From a virus, in the IMG/VR virus record IMGVR_UViG_3300034236_000027, positions 1-27,343 of that record: a stretch of DNA of 27,343 nt; one strand, given 5' to 3'. Below are positions 1 through 5,624 of the stretch, in pieces. The position numbers and the translations under genes were made by a program. Each line of letters starts with the position of its first letter. The stretch's first letter is position 1. The notes beneath the pieces were generated by a model that saw nothing but the letters and a program-made list of their open reading frames with translations, did not search any database and was not told the origin of the DNA.

Positions 1-31
1 AGAATAATCAGCTTTTGCCAGAAGGTATTCG

Positions 32-481
32 ATGGACAAACAAGAGACCAGGCGAGCCGCGCTGAGAGTGTTATCGCGGCTCATTGACGACGCGCTTTAC
101 CGCGCAGAGGTAGACGAGCGAGACGCGGCTGACCCCGAAGAGGTCAGGGCAATAGAGCTAGAGCTTGAGCGCATGGCCGCCGCCTTCAGGCACACGCAGA
201 GCTACGCGGTGACGTTCTACGACGAGCAGGGCAAGGCCGTCTTGCAAGACAGCTTCACCTATAACGGCAAAGAGAGCAGGCAAGAGTTTCCGATAGCAGC
301 CGTCGGCAATGTTCTCTCCGTCAGCCGTGAAGAGGCGGAGCGGCTGGGCATTAGGACTCATAGCATCGCCGTCGTGAGCGATGCGATAAAGAAGCAAGAC
401 GCTCTTGCTCAGAAGCGCGCTCAGCGTAAGAGCAGGCCGAAGATGAGGACGATTACATCTACAAGGAAGGTGAGAGCATGA
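32..481 (+). CDS. hypothetical protein, 149 aa
   Basis: I do not recognise this protein. The ATG follows a GAAGG ribosome site about seven bases upstream. The N-terminal half (about residues 5-60) is charged and looks helical, with many Arg and Glu residues. The middle (about 55-95) reads like a small beta-rich domain (SYAVTFYDEQGKAVLQ). The last 30 residues are very basic (Lys/Arg rich), which would suit nucleic-acid contact, but that is inference. Its stop overlaps the start of the next gene by ATGA, so the two are probably translationally coupled. It lies in a run of small early-type phage genes. Confidence 0.6.
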   Translation: MDKQETRRAALRVLSRLIDDALYRAEVDERDAADPEEVRAIELELERMAAAFRHTQSYAVTFYDEQGKAVLQDSFTYNGKESRQEFPIAAVGNVLSVSREEAERLGIRTHSIAVVSDAIKKQDALAQKRAQRKSRPKMRTITSTRKVRA

Positions 482-648
482 AGGAGGACGACGAATATGC
501 GGCAAACGAAGGGCGCGAGTTCTTGCCCTTGATTCTTGAAGGAGAAGCTCTTGAGATCGACCTTGAAGAGAAAGACGATTGGGAAATCATTACTTGGCTT
601 GAAGAGTTAGGCTACAGATGGAACGGCGGAAGCTGGATCGCAGCCTAA
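478..648 (+). CDS. small acidic hypothetical protein, 56 aa
   Basis: The ATG overlaps the preceding stop codon (ATGA), and a GGAAGG-type ribosome site lies just upstream inside the preceding gene. The product is strongly acidic (runs such as KEDDEY and DLEEKDDWE) and ends in an aromatic segment (GYRWNGGSWIAA). That ending resembles the short folds seen in many tiny phage proteins, but no family is recognised. Coupling to the upstream gene is the main support for it being real. Acidic small phage proteins are sometimes inhibitors of host DNA-binding enzymes; nothing here proves that role. Confidence 0.55.
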   Translation: MKEDDEYAANEGREFLPLILEGEALEIDLEEKDDWEIITWLEELGYRWNGGSWIAA

Positions 649-662
649 CACGGAGTTACAGC

Positions 663-950
663 ATGTCACTCAAGCAATCAATCGAGCAGTTAGGCGTCGA
701 GATACTGGCGAACGGAGACGAGCAGCGCGTTATGCTCCGCTGCTCGGACCGCCGCGTGCTGTCTCTTGCCCTTGCCATGATCGCAGGGCAGCTATCAATA
801 GCCGCGCCCGAGATCCGCGTATGCACGATAGATCATAGGTACAGGGCTGCTACATACCCCAGGGAGCATTACGAAGCATTGCTTGATCATCTCTGGGAAG
901 GCGAATACCCTGCAAGCATCTCCGTGCTATTGCAGGGTATTCGCAGGTAG
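663..950 (+). CDS. hypothetical protein, 95 aa
   Basis: The frame is open from an ATG at 618, but that start overlaps the preceding gene and lacks a ribosome site. The ATG at 663 has GGAG seven bases upstream, so it is preferred. The product begins MSLKQSIEQLGVEIL and contains an alternating hydrophobic segment (VLSLALAMIAGQLSIA) that may be a buried helix or weak membrane segment. No family is recognised. The last 15 codons are written over a perfect 15-bp inverted repeat (901-944), which is odd for coding DNA. The gene is followed by a long non-coding gap containing a dispersed repeat. Confidence 0.55.
   Translation: MSLKQSIEQLGVEILANGDEQRVMLRCSDRRVLSLALAMIAGQLSIAAPEIRVCTIDHRYRAATYPREHYEALLDHLWEGEYPASISVLLQGIRR
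901..944. repeat. perfect 15-bp inverted repeat at the 3' end of a gene
   Basis: Bases 901-915 and 930-944 are exact reverse complements (GCGAATACCCTGCAA and TTGCAGGGTATTCGC), with a 14-base loop that itself contains GCA/TGC. The stop codon follows at 948-950. No T-tract follows, so it is not a standard intrinsic terminator. As RNA it would be a very stable hairpin at the end of the message. Confidence 0.8.
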
Positions 951-1003
951 CGTCCGATAATCCCGCTGCTTGGCATATTTGATATTTGAAAGAGGGGGTA
1001 AAA

Positions 1004-1203
1004 GTAGCCGTTCTCGTCTGCGGGATCCGGCAGACATTCAGGGCTACGCTCGAGGGTAGACGTTAATAGCTACGCGGGATCTCTGCGCGGCTGAGCTTGC
1101 CCGCGCGGGCCGGCGCAGTTGCTTTTGGCTGCGAGGTGATCGCTCGCAGACGGAAGCGTCTACCAGGACCTCGTAGCTGTGAATGTCTGCGCGGCCAGGT
1201 TAC
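1004..1203 (+). repeat. structured dispersed repeat, copy 1
   Basis: Bases 1043-1203 match the reverse complement of 16826-16986 with about 7 differences in 161 (two in the first 122). The element has internal dyad symmetry. CAGACATTCA (1031-1040) pairs with TGAATGTCTG (1180-1189), GCTACG (1043-1048) with CGTAGC (1172-1177), and GGTAGACG (1055-1062) with CGTCTACC (1157-1164). The centre includes the palindrome GCCCGCGCGGGC (1099-1110). A satellite hairpin (GTCTGC...GCAGAC, 1016-1035) sits at its left. GTCCGATAA (952-960) and TTATCGGAC (1217-1225) form a 9-bp inverted repeat outside it. No gene is visible in 951-1267; this element fills most of that gap. Confidence 0.85.
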
Positions 1204-1267
1204 TGAAGGGATGAGCTTATCGGACCCCTCGGAGACTAAAAAAAATCAAGAATTATGAAAATAATGT

Positions 1268-1296
1268 TTGACAAGTGTATTACATCATTGTATACT
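1268..1296 (+). promoter_or_regulatory. sigma70-type promoter
   Basis: TTGACA (1268-1273) and TATACT (1291-1296) are separated by exactly 17 bases, close to the textbook consensus, in a locally AT-rich patch. The gene starting at 1336 lies about 40 bases downstream. An imperfect dyad (TACA-TCAT-TGTA) lies in the spacer and could be an operator, but this is weak. Confidence 0.75.
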
Positions 1297-1335
1297 CCTG
1301 ACTGTTAGACGAGATTGAAAAAGGAGATTAAAACG

Positions 1336-1701
1336 ATGACAAGCACGAAACTTACAGCGATGGAGATTCAAGAAATGATAGTAGGTAGCTTTGTTGATGC
1401 GGGCGATTACATTAATTTCATCCAGTCTGACGATAACAACGCGCCGGACTGGCAGCGCGTTAATCAAGTCGAGATTGAGGGCGACGTTGAATACGACCAA
1501 GCTATTGCTCGCATTAAGGAGAGCTTCAAGCAAGCTTCGCTGGCGAGAATGGAAGCTGACATCAAGGGCTATGTGTTCGACCAGGACGACACTTGCCTGC
1601 CTCTGTTTCGCTATGCTTCGCAAGAAGAGATAGAGACGATGGCTGAAATGAACTACGATCAAGCCCGCGAAGAAATCGAACAGAACGGGACGCTTTTTTA
1701 A
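1336..1701 (+). CDS. hypothetical acidic protein, 121 aa
   Basis: The frame is open from a TTG at 1315, but the ATG at 1336 has AAGGAG about ten bases upstream and is preferred. It is the first gene after the strong promoter at 1268-1296, so it probably begins an early transcript. The product is acidic and appears largely helical (for example IARIKESFKQASLARMEADI). No enzymatic motif or known family is recognised. Strong promoter plus strong ribosome site suggests high expression early after infection; its role is unknown. Confidence 0.65.
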   Translation: MTSTKLTAMEIQEMIVGSFVDAGDYINFIQSDDNNAPDWQRVNQVEIEGDVEYDQAIARIKESFKQASLARMEADIKGYVFDQDDTCLPLFRYASQEEIETMAEMNYDQAREEIEQNGTLF

Positions 1702-1781
1702 TCGAACCAACGAGGGTCGCAATCGGCCCTCAGTGGAATGACGGCCAGAGCAGCATTACGCGCCTGAGCCAAAAGGAGGAG

Positions 1782-1994
1782 ATGAAGGCGATGACAACTG
1801 AAAGAACAGTGAACAGAAATCGGAACAATGGCGCGCAGGCAAATCTCGTCAAGGCCGTCAAGGAACTCGGGCACCTGGCAAGTCCGCACTATTTGAAGGA
1901 GCTTGGTTACACGGAACAGGAAATCGAAAAGGCTGTCAGAGATGGTCAGCTCGAATGGCGCGGGGATGGCAACTTGAACATCAAAGAAGATTGA
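1782..1994 (+). CDS. small hypothetical protein, 70 aa
   Basis: A strong AAGGAGG lies at 1773-1779. It is two bases from the ATG at 1782 and eleven from the ATG at 1791, so the true start may be the second (67 aa). The C-terminal part (SPHYLKELGYTEQEIEKAV followed by GQLEWRGDGNL) looks like a compact helix-turn-helix or winged-helix-like fold, with short helices followed by a beta hairpin. That is inference from pattern only. The stop abuts the next gene. It probably belongs to the same transcript as the gene at 1336. Confidence 0.6.
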   Translation: MKAMTTERTVNRNRNNGAQANLVKAVKELGHLASPHYLKELGYTEQEIEKAVRDGQLEWRGDGNLNIKED

Positions 1995-2003
1995 GTGGAA
2001 TAC

Positions 2004-2183
2004 ATGAAATCAAAACTTACGCCCGTTGAGCGCCACGCCGAAACAGAGAGGGTCAAGCAGTTTCTCGACCTGTTTGCGGCTGGCAGTTTCCATGTCGGCA
2101 GGCTTCTTACCGTTGACGACATATCTTTGCTAACCGCTGTGGCGCTGCGCCTGCAAAGGGAGCAGGCAGAGGAGGGCGAGTAA
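2004..2183 (+). CDS. small hypothetical protein, 59 aa
   Basis: The frame opens with a GTG at 1995 directly after the preceding stop. The ATG at 2004 has GAGTGGA nearby and is the more likely start. The product is a short helical protein (MKSKLTPVERHAETERVKQF...) with a central hydrophobic stretch (DISLLTAVALRLQRE). No family is recognised. Its stop overlaps the following ATG (TAATG), so it is coupled to the putative DNA-binding protein downstream. Confidence 0.55.
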   Translation: MKSKLTPVERHAETERVKQFLDLFAAGSFHVGRLLTVDDISLLTAVALRLQREQAEEGE

Positions 2184-2383
2184 TGCCAGCCAAGCAGGAA
2201 GATGCGGCGGAATTGAGGCCGACTTCGGTCAGACTGTCGGACCATACGCGAGCGTTGCTCGCCGCGCTCGGCAAGAAGTACGGCTCGCAGGGAGTGGCTG
2301 TTACGCTTGCCCTAGAGTTGCTCGCGCGCGAACCATATCGCAATGACGTAGATAAGCTAAACGGCAATCCCCGGAAGCGATGA
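2183..2383 (+). CDS. putative ribbon-helix-helix DNA-binding protein, 66 aa
   Basis: The ATG overlaps the preceding stop and has GGAGG seven bases upstream. Residues about 12-50 fit the ribbon-helix-helix (CopG/Arc-like) plan. There is a short strand with alternating residues (RPTSVRLS), a first helix (DHTRALLAALGKKYG), a turn, and a second helix (SQGVAVTLALELLARE). Proteins of this family bind DNA as dimers through the strand and often repress their own operon. Size and basic C-terminus agree. The assignment is from pattern, not alignment. A likely target would be the promoter near 1268, but no binding site is demonstrated. Confidence 0.5.
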   Translation: MPAKQEDAAELRPTSVRLSDHTRALLAALGKKYGSQGVAVTLALELLAREPYRNDVDKLNGNPRKR

Positions 2384-2393
2384 GAGGTGTACG

Positions 2394-2645
2394 ATGCTCA
2401 AAAACATTGCTTTGGTCGTGATGATGATATGCGTCGTCGTCATGCTTTTGCATTCGCGGTCCTCTGGCAACTTGCAGGCAGAGAATGAAGGCTTGAGAGA
2501 CAAGGTTGCGCTGCTTGAAGCTAAGGCCCGCGACTGCGACAGCTATCTTGCAAACGCGATGGCTGCGCAAGCTGCTTTCGATTCCGAGAAGCAGAGGCTA
2601 GAGCGCGAGATAGAGAGGCTGAAGAGGGAGAAAGGGGAGAGGTAA
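2394..2645 (+). CDS. membrane-anchored coiled-coil protein, 83 aa
   Basis: The first 20 residues (NIALVVMMICVVVMLLHSR) form one membrane segment. The rest, about residues 28-83, is a charged coiled coil with heptad-like spacing (ENEGLRDKVALLEAKARD and EKQRLEREIERLKREKGER). The ATG has AGAGGTG upstream. This layout matches inner-membrane spanins (Rz-type), but such layouts are common and no lysis gene is adjacent, so the lysis role is only one possibility. It could also be an early membrane protein, for example one acting in exclusion. Confidence 0.6.
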   Translation: MLKNIALVVMMICVVVMLLHSRSSGNLQAENEGLRDKVALLEAKARDCDSYLANAMAAQAAFDSEKQRLEREIERLKREKGER

Positions 2646-2651
2646 GCAGCT

Positions 2652-3017
2652 ATGACTAGAGAGTCGATTGAACGCTCACAAGAGCTACTCGAATCGTTCG
2701 CACGAAGTTATGGGTTGCCGGTATCGGTCGGCTACTTCCCGCCGTCTCACGCGCAGGCTATCAACTACAACGAGCGCACAATTCAATTCACAGATGACAG
2801 CTTTTCCATGTGCGGAATTTATGATCAAGGGAAGATAGTCGCCGTCGTCGAATTCTTGAAGAATTTCTGCACCTGTAATCAGCACGACTGCGACCACAGG
2901 CAGGACGCCATCGGCGCAGCCTTCACCCTGATTCAGGCACATCAGAAGTTCAACGCCGCAGAGTGGGATCGCCGCCGTGTTGAGGCCGCGATTGATTCGG
3001 GGAAAGGGTTGTTATGA
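2652..3017 (+). CDS. hypothetical Cys/His-containing protein, 121 aa
   Basis: A GAGAGG ribosome site precedes the ATG at 2652. The N-terminal part is helical, the middle beta-rich (residues about 20-75), and a cluster of possible metal ligands (CTCNQHDCDH) lies near residues 75-84. This is followed by a helix ending in Lys/Arg-rich sequence. No family is recognised. The Cys/His cluster suggests zinc binding, which is inference. The stop overlaps the next start (ATGA), so the two genes are coupled. Confidence 0.6.
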   Translation: MTRESIERSQELLESFARSYGLPVSVGYFPPSHAQAINYNERTIQFTDDSFSMCGIYDQGKIVAVVEFLKNFCTCNQHDCDHRQDAIGAAFTLIQAHQKFNAAEWDRRRVEAAIDSGKGLL

Positions 3018-3208
3018 AGTATCTAGCTATGATCGGAGCAGCCGCCCGTGACCGCATGGCCGCCTATTATGCCGTGACCGAGGCGACCACCCGCAAATGT
3101 GTGGCCGCCCGCAACTGTATGACCGCCCGCGACCGAGTGACCTGTTCCCACCGTATGACCGCCTGCGACCGTTCTACCGCCTTGTACAGTGTGTCCTGCT
3201 CTACCTGA
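3014..3208 (+). CDS. hexapeptide-repeat small protein, 64 aa
   Basis: The ATG overlaps the preceding stop, and AAAGGG lies five bases upstream. From about residue 13 onward the sequence is a degenerate tandem repeat of six residues (units such as KCVAAR, NCMTAR, DRVTCS, HRMTAC). It is written by an 18-bp DNA repeat across roughly 3050-3202, with one three-residue insertion. The product has five Cys and many Arg residues. The minus strand of the same DNA is also open and reads as GGHTVA-type repeats. Whether the plus-strand protein is functional is uncertain; coupling to its neighbour is the main support. Confidence 0.4.
   Translation: MKYLAMIGAAARDRMAAYYAVTEATTRKCVAARNCMTARDRVTCSHRMTACDRSTALYSVSCST
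3050..3202. repeat. degenerate 18-bp tandem repeat
   Basis: About eight copies of a motif around TGTATGACCGCCCGCGAC recur at 18-bp spacing, with a 9-bp insertion after the second unit. Because 18 is a multiple of three, the repeat keeps frames open on both strands. Confidence 0.7.
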
Positions 3209-3256
3209 ATATGTATGTCCCATAGTGGCGAAACTGTAGCATAGGGAGGGCTTGCG

Positions 3257-3476
3257 ATGAAAGGCTCAGAACTTATCAAGCTGATTCAGGCTGAAATAGA
3301 CGCCTTTGAGCAGCCGACCAACAGGAATTATCCGCACCTTGCCCTCGCTCTACGGTGATGCCTCTGTCGGCGCGATAATGGGATTGGAAAGGAGTAAACC
3401 AGGGCCAAAGCCTAAGCGAGCGAAGAAAAGGGGTGACAGTATACCAGAACAATTGTTTCTGAGTTGGAGGTGTTAA
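3257..3476 (+). pseudogene. frame-broken small phage gene
   Basis: An ATG at 3257 with a very strong ribosome site (GGGAGGG, six bases away) opens a 33-codon frame (MKGSELIKLIQAEIDAFEQ...) ending at 3358. In the +1 frame, from about 3348 to a stop at 3474-3476, reading continues as LYGDASVGAIMGLERSKPG, followed by a basic tail. The two halves read like one protein of roughly 73 residues split by a one-base change near 3345-3350. No slippery sequence is evident, so a mutation or sequencing error is more likely than programmed frameshifting. The function is unknown. Confidence 0.45.
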
Positions 3477-3479
3477 AAA

Positions 3480-3776
3480 ATGAGAGACCAATTGGAAAAA
3501 GCAGATTCACTGCTCAGCCAAACGCAGGACTTAATTCGGAAGTCCATAGCGACGACAGGTCGGTTTGAGCTACTCGAAAACGCAAAGGAAGTTGTGGAAA
3601 TCGAGTGGCACGACCGAACTGAAACGCCACCGTGCGGCTTAATTTGGGCCAGTGATGGTTATGGCCTGTGGACGCTTCGCTCTGATGGAAAGCCGATTCC
3701 AGAAACGGCTACGGCAGTTAAGTTTTGGGCGGTCGCGTTAATCCCGAAACCGCCATTAATTGAAGCGAGAAAGTAA
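3480..3776 (+). CDS. hypothetical protein, 98 aa
   Basis: GGAGG lies nine bases before the ATG. The N-terminal 30 residues look like an amphipathic or coiled helix (DQLEKADSLLSQTQDLIRKS). The remainder is beta-rich with many Trp residues (EWHDRTETPPCGLIWASDGYGLWTL is split here as EWHDRTETPPCG and LIWASDGYGLW). No family is recognised. A 17-base motif (GGGTGACAGTATACCAG) occurs upstream of this gene, and a one-mismatch copy precedes the next one. Confidence 0.6.
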   Translation: MRDQLEKADSLLSQTQDLIRKSIATTGRFELLENAKEVVEIEWHDRTETPPCGLIWASDGYGLWTLRSDGKPIPETATAVKFWAVALIPKPPLIEARK

Positions 3777-3821
3777 AGGTGTGGGTGACAGTATGCCAGT
3801 CATGGAGGAGGCTAGGAAGCG

Positions 3822-4235
3822 ATGAAGACTGAAGAACTCGAAAAAGAATTCGAGCGATTGAAGCTCGAGAATCCGATCCTGCGCGCCGCGCTTATGCTTC
3901 ACAGGCGCGGTGACTGCTCGCTTGAAAATGCGCTCAAGTACGCGGTCGTATATCTCGCCAAAGAGAGCGCGGTATATAAAAACTCGGTGTTTCGGGCTCT
4001 TACGACATCGCGAGTGCCGCTTGATTTTGCTGACGGTCTTTCGCTGAGCGTGGATGCACCGCTCAGCGATGAGAGTGCGTGCTTCTTAGAGTCACTATTG
4101 CCGCGACTCCCCTTATACTGTCCGAAGTGTAAGCATCAGAGTCTCAATGATACCTGGCGGCGTTCCGGGGATGGTTGGCACTGTAGCCATTGTGGTCATC
4201 TGCTTGACGAAGCCGAAGCCGACAGATGTCACTGA
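3822..4235 (+). CDS. hypothetical protein with C-terminal zinc ribbon, 137 aa
   Basis: Start at an ATG with GGAGGAGG and AGGAAG just upstream. The N-terminal region (residues 1-25) is a charged helix (EELEKEFERLKLEN). The middle is helical. The C-terminal 40 residues contain two CxxC knuckles, CPKC and CSHC, about 25 residues apart with HCGH at the end: a classic zinc ribbon. Zinc ribbons in small phage proteins often bind nucleic acid or RNA polymerase, but the partner here is unknown. The ribbon is visible directly; the rest is not assigned. Confidence 0.65.
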   Translation: MKTEELEKEFERLKLENPILRAALMLHRRGDCSLENALKYAVVYLAKESAVYKNSVFRALTTSRVPLDFADGLSLSVDAPLSDESACFLESLLPRLPLYCPKCKHQSLNDTWRRSGDGWHCSHCGHLLDEAEADRCH

Positions 4236-4254
4236 CTAAAGATTTAAGGTTAAG

Positions 4255-4644
4255 ATGAAATTCAAAGACAGCGTATCTATAAACATCGACGGCGACGAGC
4301 TTGAGGACGAATCAACCCTCGACTCATACCGCGACCGCGCACTTATGGAGTCAATCGCTGAGATAGAGCGTCGTCGTCCCGATATGGCACAGCAACGCTC
4401 TGTAATTCACATCGCGGGCGAATACATAGGCGGCCAGCAGCGATGCGTGAGATGCTCGCGCGTGCTGATTGATAACAGGCATATTCAGATCATCGACGGC
4501 ACGCGCGTGGCTATCTTCACGCGCGGTACAGATGTAGCCGAAGTGGCAGGCGGCTTCTGCTTCAGGAGCGGTCACGAATTGCGCGAAAACGAAGTTCCAT
4601 GCTCGGATCAAAGCTCTGAAATTGAAATGATAATCAGGCAATAA
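4255..4644 (+). CDS. hypothetical protein with CxxC motif, 129 aa
   Basis: The ATG is preceded by AAGGTTAAG. The first 40 residues are acidic and probably helical (DGDELEDESTLDSYRDR...). A central CVRC, with further Cys residues at the C-terminal side (GGFC, VPCS), suggests a metal-binding fold spanning about residues 62-120. No family is recognised. It sits 19 bases after the zinc-ribbon gene and probably shares its transcript. A 325-base stretch without a supported gene follows. Confidence 0.6.
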   Translation: MKFKDSVSINIDGDELEDESTLDSYRDRALMESIAEIERRRPDMAQQRSVIHIAGEYIGGQQRCVRCSRVLIDNRHIQIIDGTRVAIFTRGTDVAEVAGGFCFRSGHELRENEVPCSDQSSEIEMIIRQ

Positions 4645-4968
4645 GAACGAAAAAGTTCGCCCGGCGTCAACTTTTTTCTTTAACTGCCATCGCTTTATTG
4701 AACAGTAATTTACAATCGCGACGATTCGCTCGCACAGCACGCCTCGTAAATCCCACCTATTGCGCAGCCATTTTTCTTATGCTATATGCGTTTACTGTCA
4801 GGCCCCAAAGCATCAACCTGATAAAACGGCGACGAGCAAGGGTAACAAAAGCTGAATACGGTTCTCCCCGACAGGGTAGACAGGCAACGCCACTGCCTGT
4901 CGTGAGATTATGGCCCGCATTCAGCATAACTGTCTCTTGACCTACAAGAGATCGCGACGACGACATCT
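4645..4968. other. non-coding stretch with nested inverted repeats
   Basis: No supported gene. A TTG-initiated frame (4698-4940) lacks a ribosome site and has unnatural composition. The stretch contains GCTGAAT (4851-4857) pairing with ATTCAGC (4919-4925). Inside that, GACAGGCA (4879-4886) pairs perfectly with TGCCTGTC (4894-4901) across a seven-base loop. There is no T-tract, so this is not a standard terminator. Confidence 0.45.
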
Positions 4969-5343
4969 TTGAAAGAACAAAAAAAAGCAAACCGCTTTCA
5001 GCGTCGCCAGGCCGCGCGGATAAGCGCGCGCGCAAGGAAGAGCAGACATGCAGGTCCCGAGATGATGAGCGCCCGAGAGGTAGAGATGCGGGCGGCGAAT
5101 CAAGCCCGCGTGAAAGAGAGCAGGGATAGCCGCGAAGTGATTGAGATTCGCAGGCACGGCCCGCGCGTATCGGAAAACTCGCGCATCCTTGAGCGTCAGA
5201 TGATTTTCGCAGGCCCGCACACGGGCGGCGCGGTCTTAGATCAGTTGATCAGGAGCAATGAGCCCTGCTTCTCGTATGAGGCGGAGGGTGAGAACGGGCG
5301 CAGGTACAGGCGTGAGATTTACCGCGCGACCGTGAAGAGATAA
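4969..5343 (+). CDS. basic hypothetical protein, up to 124 aa
   Basis: The frame opens with TTG at 4969 without a clear ribosome site. ATGs at 5061/5064 have an AGG-containing site upstream and may be the real start (about 93 aa). The N-terminal part is extremely Arg/Lys rich (QRRQAARISARARKSR). The C-terminal part is better structured (RILERQMIFAGPHTGGAVLDQ...). No family is recognised. The basic composition suggests nucleic-acid binding, which is inference. It is the last gene before the structured region and the terminase genes. Confidence 0.45.
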   Translation: MKEQKKANRFQRRQAARISARARKSRHAGPEMMSAREVEMRAANQARVKESRDSREVIEIRRHGPRVSENSRILERQMIFAGPHTGGAVLDQLIRSNEPCFSYEAEGENGRRYRREIYRATVKR

Positions 5344-5350
5344 AAAGAAT

Positions 5351-5568
5351 CGCGGGGGAGACGGGCGGCCAGGTCAGTCTCCCCCGCGCACGATTGAACG
5401 ACACTTACATCGGAAACAAATAGACGACCGGGCAAGTCGTTCAACCATGACCCGGTCGCTGGCCTCGCGGGGCGATGAAGTCTTCCGGCTTTGTCGCCCC
5501 GTTTGACGCGCTCAGAGATAGCAATTTGCGCCACACAAGTCAAGCGGCTTTTGTCCTGGGCGCTCAAA
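5351..5568 (+). promoter_or_regulatory. hairpin-rich region before the terminase; candidate packaging site or structured RNA
   Basis: Several stems follow one another. A 12-bp perfect stem (CGCGGGGGAGAC 5351-5362, GTCTCCCCCGCG 5377-5388). TTGAACGAC (5394-5402) with GTCGTTCAA (5436-5444), which interlocks with GACCGGG (5426-5432) and CCCGGTC (5451-5457). CGGGGCGA (5468-5475) with TCGCCCCG (5494-5501). A bulged TTTGA/TCAAA stem joins 5502-5511 and 5560-5568. The first stem could end the upstream transcript, though no T-tract follows. The position just before terS is where pac or cos sites often lie, which is inference. Confidence 0.55.
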
Positions 5569-5590
5569 TAATTTAAGCGTCGTCTAGACT

Positions 5591-5624
5591 AACCCCATGC
5601 ACGATTCATAACCCCATGCACGAT
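5591..5624 (+). repeat. 15-bp direct repeat overlapping the terS start
   Basis: AACCCCATGCACGAT occurs at 5591-5605 and again at 5610-5624, a period of 19 bases. Each copy carries an ATG. The first opens only a four-codon frame; the second is the presumed terS start. No SD motif is present. Confidence 0.75.

Noticed and set aside
1285-1722. 145-codon minus-strand frame
   Set aside because: Opposite a gene with a consensus promoter and good ribosome site on plus.
4698-4940. 80-codon TTG-initiated frame
   Set aside because: No ribosome site, Arg-rich irregular sequence, overlaps nested inverted repeats.
5351-5388. Intrinsic terminator for the gene ending at 5343
   Set aside because: The stem is perfect, but no T-tract follows on plus; kept only as part of the structured region.
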